Part shown: piece after piece, positions 23,701-33,221 of the stretch
Layout: each line of letters begins with the position of its first letter
How positions within the stretch are numbered: position 1 is the stretch's first letter
Assembly (NCBI GenBank): GCA_947179485.1
Contig: OX359245.1
Location: 20,757,067 to 20,821,066, forward strand
Length of the DNA stretch: 64,000 nucleotides
DNA from: Allacma fusca
Taxonomy: Eukaryota > Arthropoda > Collembola > Symphypleona > Sminthuridae
Direction of reading: 5' to 3'
Notes under the pieces: generated by a model
The model's input: the letters and a program-made list of their open reading frames with translations, nothing else
Databases searched by the model: none
Told to the model about the DNA's origin: nothing
Translations under genes and position numbers: made by a program

Positions 23701-24462
23701 CAATGTGTAACGGCGTTTTATTTAGACTGCCTTCTTGATCATTGATGCGCCTTTATAAAATTAATTTGTACACAAGTAATTACTTCGTAAATAACGATGT
23801 AGATGTAACATGAAACTATATCGAGCAGAGCTTTCACTAAATATAATTAATTATAAGGAATAAACCTACTGTAAAAGAGTGTCGTGTCGTAAATACTGAT
23901 GTAGATCAAAGTAGGCAATTAAATGCACAGCCTCCCAACCGGGGTTTCGACGAATAACTCCACTCATTCTTTCTAATTGTGCATGGTCACAGATCTAGCA
24001 ATTTAAAATAGTTCGCATGAATTTAAAAAACAGGAATACAATAATCACATATTTAAAAAAACTAAAAATCCAGTATTGGTGCAAAACACACTCTACGCCG
24101 CTTACCTTTTTATCAATTTTAACCAGTGGGGCCAAACATTCTTTGAATTGTATGAAGTGAGTCAAAGACTCATCTTCATTGTCAGTTCGGTAGAGAGAGT
24201 ACATCCGATCCGTTTCCGGAACGTGAAGAATAATATTAAACTTCAAGGGGAAGAGAGGCCTCTCCATGGGTCCGTGCAAAACAACACATTCCCATCGTCT
24301 TAATATCGGGTATAAATGTACCTGGTCACGGGCCCTGGACCCATTTAATTCTAATACTAAAGCATTAGCATTCTCAAATCCATCCACGGTTTCCCGACTT
24401 GGAGACGTATAATTTGTGACAATGCCCCGAACAACATTCCCCAAAAAATTACTAAATGCCAT
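17764..24462 (-). CDS. PLA2G6: Calcium-independent phospholipase A2, group VIA (iPLA2-beta)
   Basis: Nine exons in transcription order: 24462-24106, 23994-23870, 23750-23564, 23433-23320, 21340-21206, 21095-20970, 19666-19404, 19184-18197, 18015-17764. All are GT-AG, phases agree, and the sum is 848 residues (human protein 806). The N-terminal region is followed by a run of ankyrin repeats (about 150-435), including TPLHIAVERGN, GYTPLNMACKQ, GGTPLHWAQ and GDTPLHVAARL. The patatin-type catalytic domain follows: glycine loop DGGGIRG near 516, lipase motif GTSTG with the nucleophile serine near 551, and the dyad aspartate in VDGGL near 678. The enzyme cleaves sn-2 fatty acids from phospholipids, acts in membrane remodelling and mitochondria, and is ATP-stimulated in vertebrates. 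All catalytic residues are present, so it should be active. Its introns hold at least three unrelated transposons. Confidence 0.96.
19877..20288. mobile_element. hAT-like element in a PLA2G6 intron, CCCAACTACCTGGG family
   Basis: The ends are CGGATGTGGAAAACGTTCC at 19877 and its mirror GGAACTTTTTCCACATCCG ending at 20288, flanked by a perfect 8-bp duplication ATTGTCGG (19869-19876 and 20289-20296). The inside is a run of about seven degenerate units of roughly 35 bp built on GCCCAACTACCTGGGTAGCC. The terminal bases do not follow the usual YAG start, so the superfamily assignment rests on the 8-bp duplication. Confidence 0.88.
20392..20752. repeat. Inverted repeat pair resembling two hAT ends facing outward
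   Basis: CACAAAAAAAGTTTATCCACC at about 20392 pairs with GGTGGATAAATG-T9-GTG ending at 20752. The right copy contains CAGGGGTGGATAAATG, which looks like a hAT 5' end pointing away from the spacer. The flanks show no target duplication. The pair sits in a PLA2G6 intron. Confidence 0.5.
21635..22880. mobile_element. Pogo/Tc1-like non-autonomous element in a PLA2G6 intron
   Basis: The ends CAGTAAAACTTGTCTATAGT at 21635 and its exact mirror ending at 22880 are flanked by the dinucleotide TA on both sides, as in the Tc1/mariner superfamily. CACTATA words recur inside both ends (21640-21740 and 22745-22875). No transposase frame remains. A Harbinger-like MITE at 22155-22596 is inserted in it. Confidence 0.9.
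22155..22596. mobile_element. Harbinger-like MITE nested in the pogo-like element
   Basis: The ends GGGTTCATTCTTTTATTACG at 22155 and the mirror CGTAATAAAAGAACGAACCC ending at 22596 differ by one base. Both sides carry TAA, the three-base duplication typical of PIF/Harbinger. The middle has G-rich tracts (GAGGGGGGAC) and a second TGATGACGTAATAAAAG copy near 22472. Being inside the 21635-22880 element, it is the younger insertion. Confidence 0.87.
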
Positions 24463-25116
24463 TTTCCAGAATTTTCCAAATTAGTTTTTAACCTCGACTA
24501 ATAATTCACATCTAAAAACTTCTTAATATAATTATAAACTATTCCGTTCACTACTTTAATTTCATTTAGGTATCTATAGTTAACCAGCCATCACTTTTTA
24601 TTTATTTATACTGTATATAATTATTTAATGTGTTTACTGTATATAGTTAATCAAGGTTTGATCGTCAATTTAAACCTATATAACTTGAGGTCATAGGTAA
24701 TTATGCTGCACTTGCATGAGATTTATCACAGACTGTCCGAATGCTCTACTCTGATTACTGTGAGTCACAGGGAGCAAACGCTATTAAATCAAGAAGGTAA
24801 CTTCAGTCATGAGTAACTACAACCTACTTAACATTTATTTTCTTTTGCGTATATGCACAGATTCCAGAAGTAAAATGACTAATAATTACTTCGTTCGCTC
24901 CTTCTTTCGCACGAAAAGGAGGATTAAACAGGGCCGACAATTACAAATTACAACCAATGTACATGTGTACGTACAACGTACAAACGACAGACACATAACA
25001 ATTATGTAGGTTTGAATTTAGCGCCGGAAATGTTTTTCCTTGGATGTTGCTCCAAGCTCTCATAATATTGGGAAGTAAAATTTTAGCCGACACTGCCGAC
25101 AGCCGACATGTGTCTG
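24463..25116. other. Upstream region of PLA2G6
   Basis: AT-rich sequence expected to hold the PLA2G6 promoter. No TATA box or named element could be assigned. TTATTTATTTATACTG and similar runs occur near 24598. Confidence 0.3.
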
Positions 25117-26316
25117 GGGATTTTAGCCGACAATTGTCAGGCAAAATGGGATTTTGGCTGACATCCGACACGACAAAGTTTCTACCCGACCAGACATTTC
25201 GAGATAGTGGCCGACATCCGACATTGTCGGGATTTTTATGAATTTTAGCCGTCATGTCGGACGATTTTAGCCGACTTGTTTCGGGTGAAAGTGGATTTCG
25301 GCCGAATTATTTTTTACAATTATTCTAGCCGACATCTGACAAAAGGTTGATTTTACCCGACATGAATTTTTTCCTCTTCCGACATCCGACATGTCGGAAG
25401 ATAAAAATGATGTCGGAAGACGCAAATATATTTTCATGTCGGCTTAAATCTCCCGGCATGTCGGATGCCAGAAGAAGAAAAAAATTAATGTCGGCTAAAA
25501 TCTCCCGACATGTCGGATGTCAGAAGAAGAAAAAAAATAATGTCGGCTAAAATCTCCAGACATGTTGGATGTCAGAAGAAGAAAAAAATTAATGTCGGCT
25601 AAAATCTCCCGACATGTCGGATGTCGAGAGATGAAAATATATTTTCATGTCGACTAAAATCTCCCGACATGTCGGATGTCGAGAGATGAAAATATATTTT
25701 CATGTCGACTAAAATCTCCCGACATGTCGGATGTCGAGAGATGAAAATATATTTTCATGTCGACTAAAATCTCCCGACATGTCGGATGTCGAGAGATGAA
25801 AATATATTTTCATGTCGACTAAAATCTCCCGACATGTCGGATGTCGAGAGATGAAAATATATTTTCATGTCGGTTAAAACCCCCCGACATATGTCGGCTG
25901 TCGGAAGAAAAAAAAATTTCTGGTAAAATCTCCCGACATATGTATGTCGGATTCGGAAGAAAAAAAATGTACGTCGGTTAAAATCTCCCGGCATATGTCG
26001 GACATCGGAAGAAGAAAAAATTGTCTGGTAAAATCTAGCGGCATATGTCGGGTAAAATCAACCTCTCGTCGGATGTCTGCTAGAATAATTGTAAAAAATA
26101 ACGTGTCGGCTGAATCCACTCAACACAAGTCTGCTAAAATCGCTCTATATGTCGGCTAAAATCCATAAAAATCCCAACAATGTAGGTGGATTCTGGTCGA
26201 AAATGTCTGATGTCGGCAGCTATCTGGAAATGTCTGGTCGGGTATAAACTTTTACGTGTCGGATGTTCGCCAAAATCGGCTGACCTTGTCGGTCAAAATC
26301 CGATTTTGCACGCAGT
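25117..26316. mobile_element. Foldback-type element built from GACATGTCGG words
   Basis: Two diverged inverted arms, about 25117-25392 and 26045-26316, match along their length (for example ACCCGACCAGACATTTC on the left and its complement near 26238 on the right). Between and within them the palindrome CCGACATGTCGG and fragments of it recur dozens of times, joined by TTTTAGCCGAC or GGCTAAAATC. The exact outer ends and a target duplication could not be set, so the superfamily is open. The style matches the other word-filled elements in this window. Confidence 0.8.
25616..25890. repeat. 55-bp exact tandem repeat, five copies
   Basis: GTCGGATGTCGAGAGATG recurs at 25616, 25671, 25726, 25781 and 25836, a strict 55-bp period. 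Each unit contains two palindromes, CCGACATGTCGG and GAAAATATATTTTC. The copies are essentially identical, so the array expanded recently. Confidence 0.95.
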
Positions 26317-26644
26317 CTAGCGGCTTGATCCACTAGTATTAAAATCATATTGCCGAAATAATTTTTTTCAAACGAACATTTTCTGACATAATGCCCTTTT
26401 CTGAAATACAATTTCGTATAATTATAATCTTACATTACAGAACTTCTTTAAATACATAATTACTTGTGGAGATTCCCTCATCGTTTCCCATTATTTCACC
26501 TTGTTCTACAGTGTCATTTACAATGACCTTAAGATTTGCTTCCAAGCAAGTATCTTCAAATATCATTATATATAATAATAAATATCACTATTCAAATATC
26601 TTCTGTCACCTTTTGCAGGTCTATGAGCAAGCCAGAAAAATATA

Positions 26645-26730
26645 CAAAACCCCATTCAATGGGGTTTCCAACATTTCCAAAGCGCGTAAGCCCCATTGGA
26701 ACATTACTTTACGCGCTTTGGAAATGTTAC
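26645..26730. repeat. Two adjacent short hairpins
   Basis: The first has perfect arms AACCCCATT/AATGGGGTT around a 2-bp centre near 26647-26668. The second has perfect 19-20-bp arms (ACATTTCCAAAGCGCGTAA and its mirror) at about 26671-26728 around a roughly 19-bp loop that repeats the CCCCATT word of the first hairpin. Confidence 0.8.
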
Positions 26731-27219
26731 AAATCATGACAACTTGTAAATAATTATCTGTATTTATAACTGTTTACGAAACGCCTGTACTCTTAAATTT
26801 AGAATTTATTGTAGATGTAAAATTGTCGAGTTTTTCAAATAGAGTCCAAGCCGTGTCAAGAATATTTCAAAGTTTTGGATTTTAAGAAAATTTTATTGGG
26901 ATTAATTTTCTTAAATATTGGCTGTCCACCTAAAAATTAAAGCCACAGCATCCTACAATGTGAGTCAAGCGTTAAAAAGTCAAAACCTTTTATTTCTGTT
27001 GTATTCTCTTATAGCAAAAATTTGTTTAAACAAATAATATAATTTGACTATAGAAGAAGCGTTTTAATTTATCCTGGAAAGCACACATCCTGAAAATATT
27101 CGGGATAATTACTGAATCATTTGAATCCAATAAAACCAACCAGAAGTTACAAATAGATCAGTGTTCATTACTCTGTATGGATGCTGAATTATATTTACAT
27201 ACAAATGCTTCCCTTGTAA
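26731..27219. other. Unassigned AT-rich sequence
   Basis: Nothing recognised on either strand. Confidence 0.4.
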
Positions 27220-28721
27220 CAGAGATGCTCCAATGAGTTTTCCTTCCTTGAATCCTTCGAATGCAAAAAATAGATCTATTTCCTACCTTCAGACCTCTTC
27301 AGATTGAAGGCTTGAAAACAAAATTCCTTCCTTCACCCTTCCTTCAAAGTAGTTTTGTTGAGATCCTTCCTTAAACCTTCAGTAATAATTAATATCCTTC
27401 CTTAATTCCGTCTTCCGTAATATTTTATTTTCATACATAAGACAACAAAGTTACGAGTCATTTACTATTCAATGCTTAAACGACAAACGTTGAGACATTG
27501 TACATATTTAGTATTCGTTTCAATTTAAAAAAAGCCTTCGATATTCCCGATACTGAATCGGTTGTGGCACAGTATCAATCGACGAGTTCGGGTCAGCGCT
27601 CCAGCTGTCGAAAAAAGTCCCCACAGACAGACCATGTGCTCGATAATATTGCTGTTAATGCGAAAGCTACTTTGTTTTACAACAACAACACATAAGTGCG
27701 TCGATTCGAAAAATTACAGTACCCACTAGAGCATCACCCCGTGGGATATTTTAGGCCCGTGCCCGCCCGTGGCTCGTAACGTTTTACCCGTACCCGCCCG
27801 GCCCGAAATTAGTGTCTATCAAAAAAGCCCGGCCCGGCCCGCAAAATTAAAAAAAGCCCGTAGCCCGCCCGCAAATACCATACATCTTAAATACTGAAAA
27901 ACTGTATTTTAAAATATTGGTGTTCTTGACGGTTACATACAGTAGTTAAACTATCTTGTTTATTAAGACGGCAATACAAAAGCTTATGCTGCTATTTCGG
28001 CTTTGGTAAGCACTTCTGGTGGCGTTCTTGAATTTATTACAATGTTAACTTCTGGATTTTTATTACAAATACTTGAACTACTAGAAGGATTCATCTTCTA
28101 GACTAAATGGAATTTTCCACAGTAATGAAGAGCGAAATGAAACTTACTAAATAACAAATGCAGGTATGCAAGAAAACTTTTCTTGCATACCTGCCTTTGT
28201 TATTTATTAACAGTCGTACAGACGGGCACGGGCCTAAAATATCCCACGGGGTGATGCTCTGTCGTACACCAAGCGTTAGTTTGTTTGAAAGCTAAAATTG
28301 CAAACGTCTGAAATTCGTTCAAGTCATTCAAGTCTATGTACATTCACAACCGCTGCTCCTGCATTCACAACTAATGGAATTTCTCACGGGCTTTTACGGG
28401 CTTTCACGGTCTTTTTTAACCGCGATGAAAAGACCGTACCCGCCCGTAACCCGTCAAACGTAATAATTTTTACCCGTACCCGCTCGAAGCCCGTGCGGGC
28501 CGGGCTTTTTGCGGGCTTACCCGTAAATTTTAACCGCCCGAGATGCTCTACTTGGCAAGCACTCCTACGTCAACTTCAATTTTTCTACCAATGAGCTGAG
28601 ACTTTACTTGTTTCTTCGTAATTTTTTTCCACTCTTCCCTTCATTTCTGTCAAAAAGAAGCACTTCCTTCCCTGAAGGAAGCTTTCATTGAAGGGTACCC
28701 GTCGACGGGTGCACATGCCTG
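27220..28721. mobile_element. hAT-like element, CCTTC family, carrying a nested insertion
   Basis: The left end CAGAGATGCTCCA at 27220 matches the end of the 2252-3019 element (CAGAGGTGTCCA) with three changes, and CCTTC words follow for about 200 bp. GAAGG/CCTTC words return at 28635-28700, and the probable right end is near 28721 (ATGCCTG). No clean target duplication. A CCCGGCCCG-family element splits it. Confidence 0.6.
27727..28550. mobile_element. hAT-like element(s), CCCGGCCCG family, nested
   Basis: TAGAGCATCACCCCGTGGGA at 27727 faces a mirror end GAGATGCTCTA at 28540-28550. A second, much better mirror of the left end (38 bp without mismatch) lies at about 28223-28260. CCCG/GCCCG words fill both inner ends. 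A near-perfect hairpin of about 28-bp arms (AACAAATGCAGGTATGCAAG and its mirror) occupies 28148-28208. The internal end copy 28221-28260 is itself flanked by GTCGTACA on both sides. The order of events is unclear. Confidence 0.65.
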
Positions 28722-29587
28722 TGTAAATACACTCGGACACTTTCAATGTGTGGCGTTACAATGATGGCATTTACTGTAAATAGAGTAAATAGTAATTGTG
28801 CCATAAAAGTGAATTCTGGAGGCTTTAAGCCATAAGTCCGTGATAACTTTGGAGAATAAAAAATATTTTCGATTTTTTCTAATTATTAATCTCTGATTTA
28901 TTTGATTCGCTTGCTCAGAAGAATTCGTGGTCAGTGGGAAAGATGCGTGGCGTGCATCTTTCAAGACATTAAATGACGTGTTAACATTACAGTGAGGAAC
29001 AAGTTACAAGTTGTTCAGAGAAGCGTAATAAGCTTCAATCAAAGAACTTTCATGTCTGAACAACTTGAACTACTCAAATGTTGTTCTTCACCCTCCAAAG
29101 AATTATTTCCTGCTGCAAAAATTAAACTTCCTATATATAAAATCCCCAATGCTAAAAACAATCTTATTTCCTGAAATATTTCTAATAAAAGACGAACTAC
29201 GATAAAGCTATCAGAGCTACGCAACTAGTTTCGATTCTCGTACGTACTAATTCAGGTAATCAAGGTTCAGATACTTATGTGAATTCTGATGCATACGTAC
29301 AGGAAACCCCCCGTAGTATGTAGTAAGTTATTCTGAAGCAAGAAATTGCCAAAAATACTTTTGCGCATCCTCATTGGATTAAAAAGGTTTGTTTACTGCT
29401 TCGGAACCTGCATTTTTGCTATTTTTTATCCAAATTATTTGATCATTTATAGCGCTTCGAGTTTTCAATGGAGCCCCAGTTGGGATTTGCCACTGTGTTG
29501 ACAAATGTTACTTCTCTTTTAATTACTTTTTAATAATTTTAAAAAAGTAGCATTTCTTCCCCTACATATAAGTAGTGTATAGCCAGC
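28722..29587. other. Unassigned sequence upstream of the secreted SEC14-like gene
   Basis: No exon chain, RNA gene or closed repeat recognised. The promoter of the gene at 29588 should lie here, but no motif is convincing. Confidence 0.35.
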
Positions 29588-31169
29588 ATGTCTTGCTTCA
29601 CCCTATTTTGGTACTGCCTGGTCGCGTCATGTGTATTCGATTTGACGATTGGAGTAGCCACAATTGAACATGAGAATAAGGTTTACTTTTGCAAATTCAC
29701 AATAACTTTTTAATAATTTGTTTATTAAAAAGCTAGAATGGTTACGAATCAAAGTATAAAGTTTTCTAACATCATTTTGTTCCCTTTTTCTTTGGATTTT
29801 AGCACACTCTGCATAAAGGTAATGTCTTACTCGCAGGGAAATCTGTTGGAAATAAGTTGGTGAAATTCCCTTATTACATTAGTGGTTATGATTATGAAGA
29901 CAGACCTGGTAAGTGGTTTTCATTCATAGCAATTTTTAACTGTAATAAAAATAAAGGCCAAACGTATTCGAGAAACTTTATGCATTTGGATAGGGGAACA
30001 TTATGGGGTCGGAGTAGGGGGACTGTAATGCTCTTGAGTTAGGGAAAAATTAGGCGTTATTGTAATTAAGGGATTTTTAAGTCGTGGATTTGGGGAATTG
30101 TTATAGTTATAAATAATGACAGGATTTTAACAGACCGATTGTATTCATATTTTCAGCTTGGCATGTCATCTATATATTAGTTTAAATATCAATCAATCCA
30201 AATTCCATCCATCCGTTCGTTGAACGGCTGGAGCTATAGGTTAAAATAATCATAAGCTTGCTTTTCATTTATCGTTCGTACAACTTTTGAGGTTCATTGG
30301 TTGATCAGTGTGTTGATGGCAGTTAATTATTGCGATTCTACAGTTTTGGTGATGGAGTGGGGCAAGTGGGATATTCGAACGTTGGCGGAGAAGGGCGGAG
30401 AAGAATTGGAAAACTTTGAGACCAGCGTTGATCAGTTCGTGGAATTAATCAGAACAGGGTTTTTCGCTAAAAAGGTCAATGAATCCGAATCCCAAGAGAT
30501 TGACGTTGTGGGAATTGTTGCACTACTGGACTTTGATGGACTGAGTCTCCGCCAAATAGGGACTACTAAAAGTAAGTTCAACTAAAATTTAAACTATTTC
30601 AGGAATTCCAATTCTCCTTATGCATGCTATAGCTTCTGAATCATTTTGATTTGGGCATTAGCACTCGGGAAAATAAGGGTTTGGTATGGTTATTCAAATT
30701 TCGATGGTAATCATGATGAAGTTATAAGTACATGACTGATAAAACCATTTTAAGGTCTGCAGTTGCTTGTCAGGAATTTTGCGAAGTTAGAAAGATGTCA
30801 TGGTCAATTTGCCTACGGATTCATTGTTAATTGTAAGTCAAAAGCATCTGTGTACATATAATAATAATATGTGGTTAATTTTTATGATTCTGCCTTTCAC
30901 TTGAAAATATTATTATTGCATTCGCAAGGGAATTATAACATTTGAAATAATTATTACTTTCCACTGCTGTAGCTAACCCATTGGCGCATCAAGTAATTCA
31001 GTTGGCCAAGCCATTCATGGCTAAGTTTTTGGAGCGGATAGAAGTCTTTGGAAGTAATTCCAGAAAGTTCATTCCAGAATTATTGAAGAAAATTCCTAGG
31101 AGTCAAGTACACGATGCTTATGGCGGAACTAAAGGTTTTCGACCTGTTGCCGTGTATAGCTTGATTTAG
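29588..31169 (+). CDS. SEC14/CRAL-TRIO domain protein with signal peptide
   Basis: Five exons: 29588-29680, 29803-29908, 30323-30571, 30755-30832, 30973-31169. GT-AG borders, phases agree, 240 residues. The N-terminus (CFTLFWYCLVASCVF) reads as a signal peptide. The SEC14 lipid-binding domain follows: YDYEDRP, MEWGKWDIRTL, VVGIVALLDFDGLSLRQ, then LERIEVFGSNS and DAYGGTKGF near the end. SEC14 proteins carry a hydrophobic ligand such as a phosphoinositide, tocopherol or retinoid, and are normally cytosolic with an N-terminal helical CRAL-TRIO-N part. This one lacks that part and any GOLD domain, and would enter the secretory route. Two introns sit at the same positions and phases as in the canonical paralogue at 33222-38290, so both descend from one gene. 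The ligand is unknown. The acceptor chosen at 30321 is the one that keeps the frame. Confidence 0.85.
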
Positions 31170-31519
31170 TTTGATTTAATGCTCGGAATGACAATCAGTG
31201 CTAATGCTTTTAATTGAACTGATTGTTGCAATTTGTGATGGTATATATGTACGTATATCTTTGTGAGTTTTTGTCTCCATGTATATCGATGATTATATAC
31301 CTTTGGTCATTTATGCCTATCTACGTTGCTGAGTTTGTTAACGGATTGTAGCACTAATGACCAGCACAAAGATTATTTTAATGCGCTTATTACAATGTCA
31401 GACTAATTTAAACAGTGCTCATCGTAGTTCAGGTACTATTTTAACTTTGTACTTGTGAGAATTATGTGTTATTTTAAAAATGAAGCCATTAAATATTTGA
31501 AAAAACAAACAATTACTCT

Positions 31520-32257
31520 ATTAGCCCGACCCGGCCCGCCAATGGGCTAAATATTTGATATTCAACCCGGCCCGTTTTATGTTCCTTAAATTTTGTGAAG
31601 CCCAAACCCGTTAAAAACCCAGTCTCCAAAATTTTTTACAACCCTAACCCGCTAAAAACCCGATCTTTAAATGGTTTTAAAACCTGATGAAAACCCGGCT
31701 TTTTAGTAACAATTGAATCCCATGTGAAGCCTTTGTTTACATATTCTATTATATTTACATCATACATATACTATCCATTCCTACTCATCACATTCAATAA
31801 GCGAGCTCTAAAGGAGCAAAACTTCTTTTTGGCTCTGAAAATTTTTGAACATAAACTATCAAGCGGAAGGGATCATTTCAAAATGTTTAAGCATGTGTAC
31901 GTATTAAATACATTGAACTATTATTTATCATAAATATATGTACATACGTAAAAACAATGATGGAACTCTGCGCAGCGTCAAATAGGTATGCCACCTATCT
32001 GTACTAATTGTAAATTCTATTCTAGTAGGATTGTCGGGTCATTTGTAATTTCTGGCCCGCCCGAAACCCGAACTGAAAAATAAATACAGGCCCAAGCCCG
32101 ATCTTAACCCGGTTTCATTGTTTTAGTGCAGCCCGAACCCGGTCGGAGCCCGACGTAAGTTCGTATTTACAGCCCGAACCCGGCCAAAAACCCGGCCGGG
32201 CCGGGTTCGGGTCGGCCCGAATCCAAAAACCCGTGTCCGGGCCCCAGCTCTATGCTG
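31520..32257. mobile_element. hAT-like element, CCCGGCCCG/GGTTCGGG family, left end unclear
   Basis: CCCGACCCGGCCCG words fill 31525-31700 and 32045-32240. The right end CCCCAGCTCTA at about 32257 reads in reverse as TAGAGCTGGGG, a good hAT-type terminus. No matching left terminus was found, so the left end is probably truncated. The words resemble those of the 27.7-28.5-kb element. Confidence 0.6.
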
Positions 32258-33221
32258 TAGTAAAGCGTGCATCAAATAAATTTTACGAATTTTCTTCAAC
32301 TTTAATGTAAAATCGGGATGAGTGGTCAATAATATTTGAAATGTAATAAAACACAATGACACCAAAGTAAAATCCCTTGTTGCTATTTTGCGCCGATGTA
32401 AGAAAACGATTATCTCGCATTTATTGTCGCCGCTGTATAGTGCGACTTTAGAAAATATTTTGTGTATTTTGGCGAAAATGAAAATTATTTTACGACATCT
32501 TAAAAATTAATGAGCTACACAATTACAAAAATATTTACGAAACGTTTACCTTAGTAAAATCTCAAAATTAAGAAGAAACTAGGCTGCCTACATATGTGCT
32601 AGATGTTTATTTGTAACCCTATAAGCTGACAATCTGGAAGCTATTTGCAAGCGTGCTTTACTGAACTTGAAACTTATTAATCTCCCAGTATAAAATTACA
32701 GCTCGGTTGAAAAACATTAGTTTATCTTTTTAATTCATTTATTAAAAATTCATGGCATACGTTTTACTGTGTCGGAAATGGGATACAGCATTTATGATTT
32801 AGTATAATGAAGTTATTATAAATATTGGAAAAAAATCGTAAAGGCAGAAATAGAGAGGATACTTAAAATACAATCCCGAATTTTAAAACTAATACATCAC
32901 AATTTCGCAGCATTAATTGCTATTTAAAAGCACTGATGTCTTCTCACTGTCAGTTATTGTTGTCTTCAGAGGTCGAATAAGTGTACTGAACTTTCTTTGC
33001 ACGGAACTTACTGTAGGAATTGTCAAAGCGGAGAGTGTCTAAAAGTAGCAAAACATTTTTTTTTAAATTATGATACCTTTCATAGTTTCTAACTTATTGT
33101 TAAATCAAAGTAAAAGGACGTTCTCGTTACACCATTTCTCTATACGAGAACAAATATTTGACACATTCCCCTTATAGGCAATAGACACATAGAAGGTAAT
33201 CCGCAATGATAATTTTTCTCC
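32258..33221. other. Intergenic sequence between two tail-to-tail SEC14-like genes
   Basis: AT-rich, no gene recognised. A pogo-like word cluster (CTCTATACGAGAAC, CCCCTTATAGG) occurs at 33140-33180, but no element could be closed. Confidence 0.35.

Noticed and set aside
25347..26160. Open frames rich in SDMSGDFSR-like text on both strands
   Set aside because: These are translations of the GACATGTCGG repeats; stop-free only because the repeat word lacks stops.
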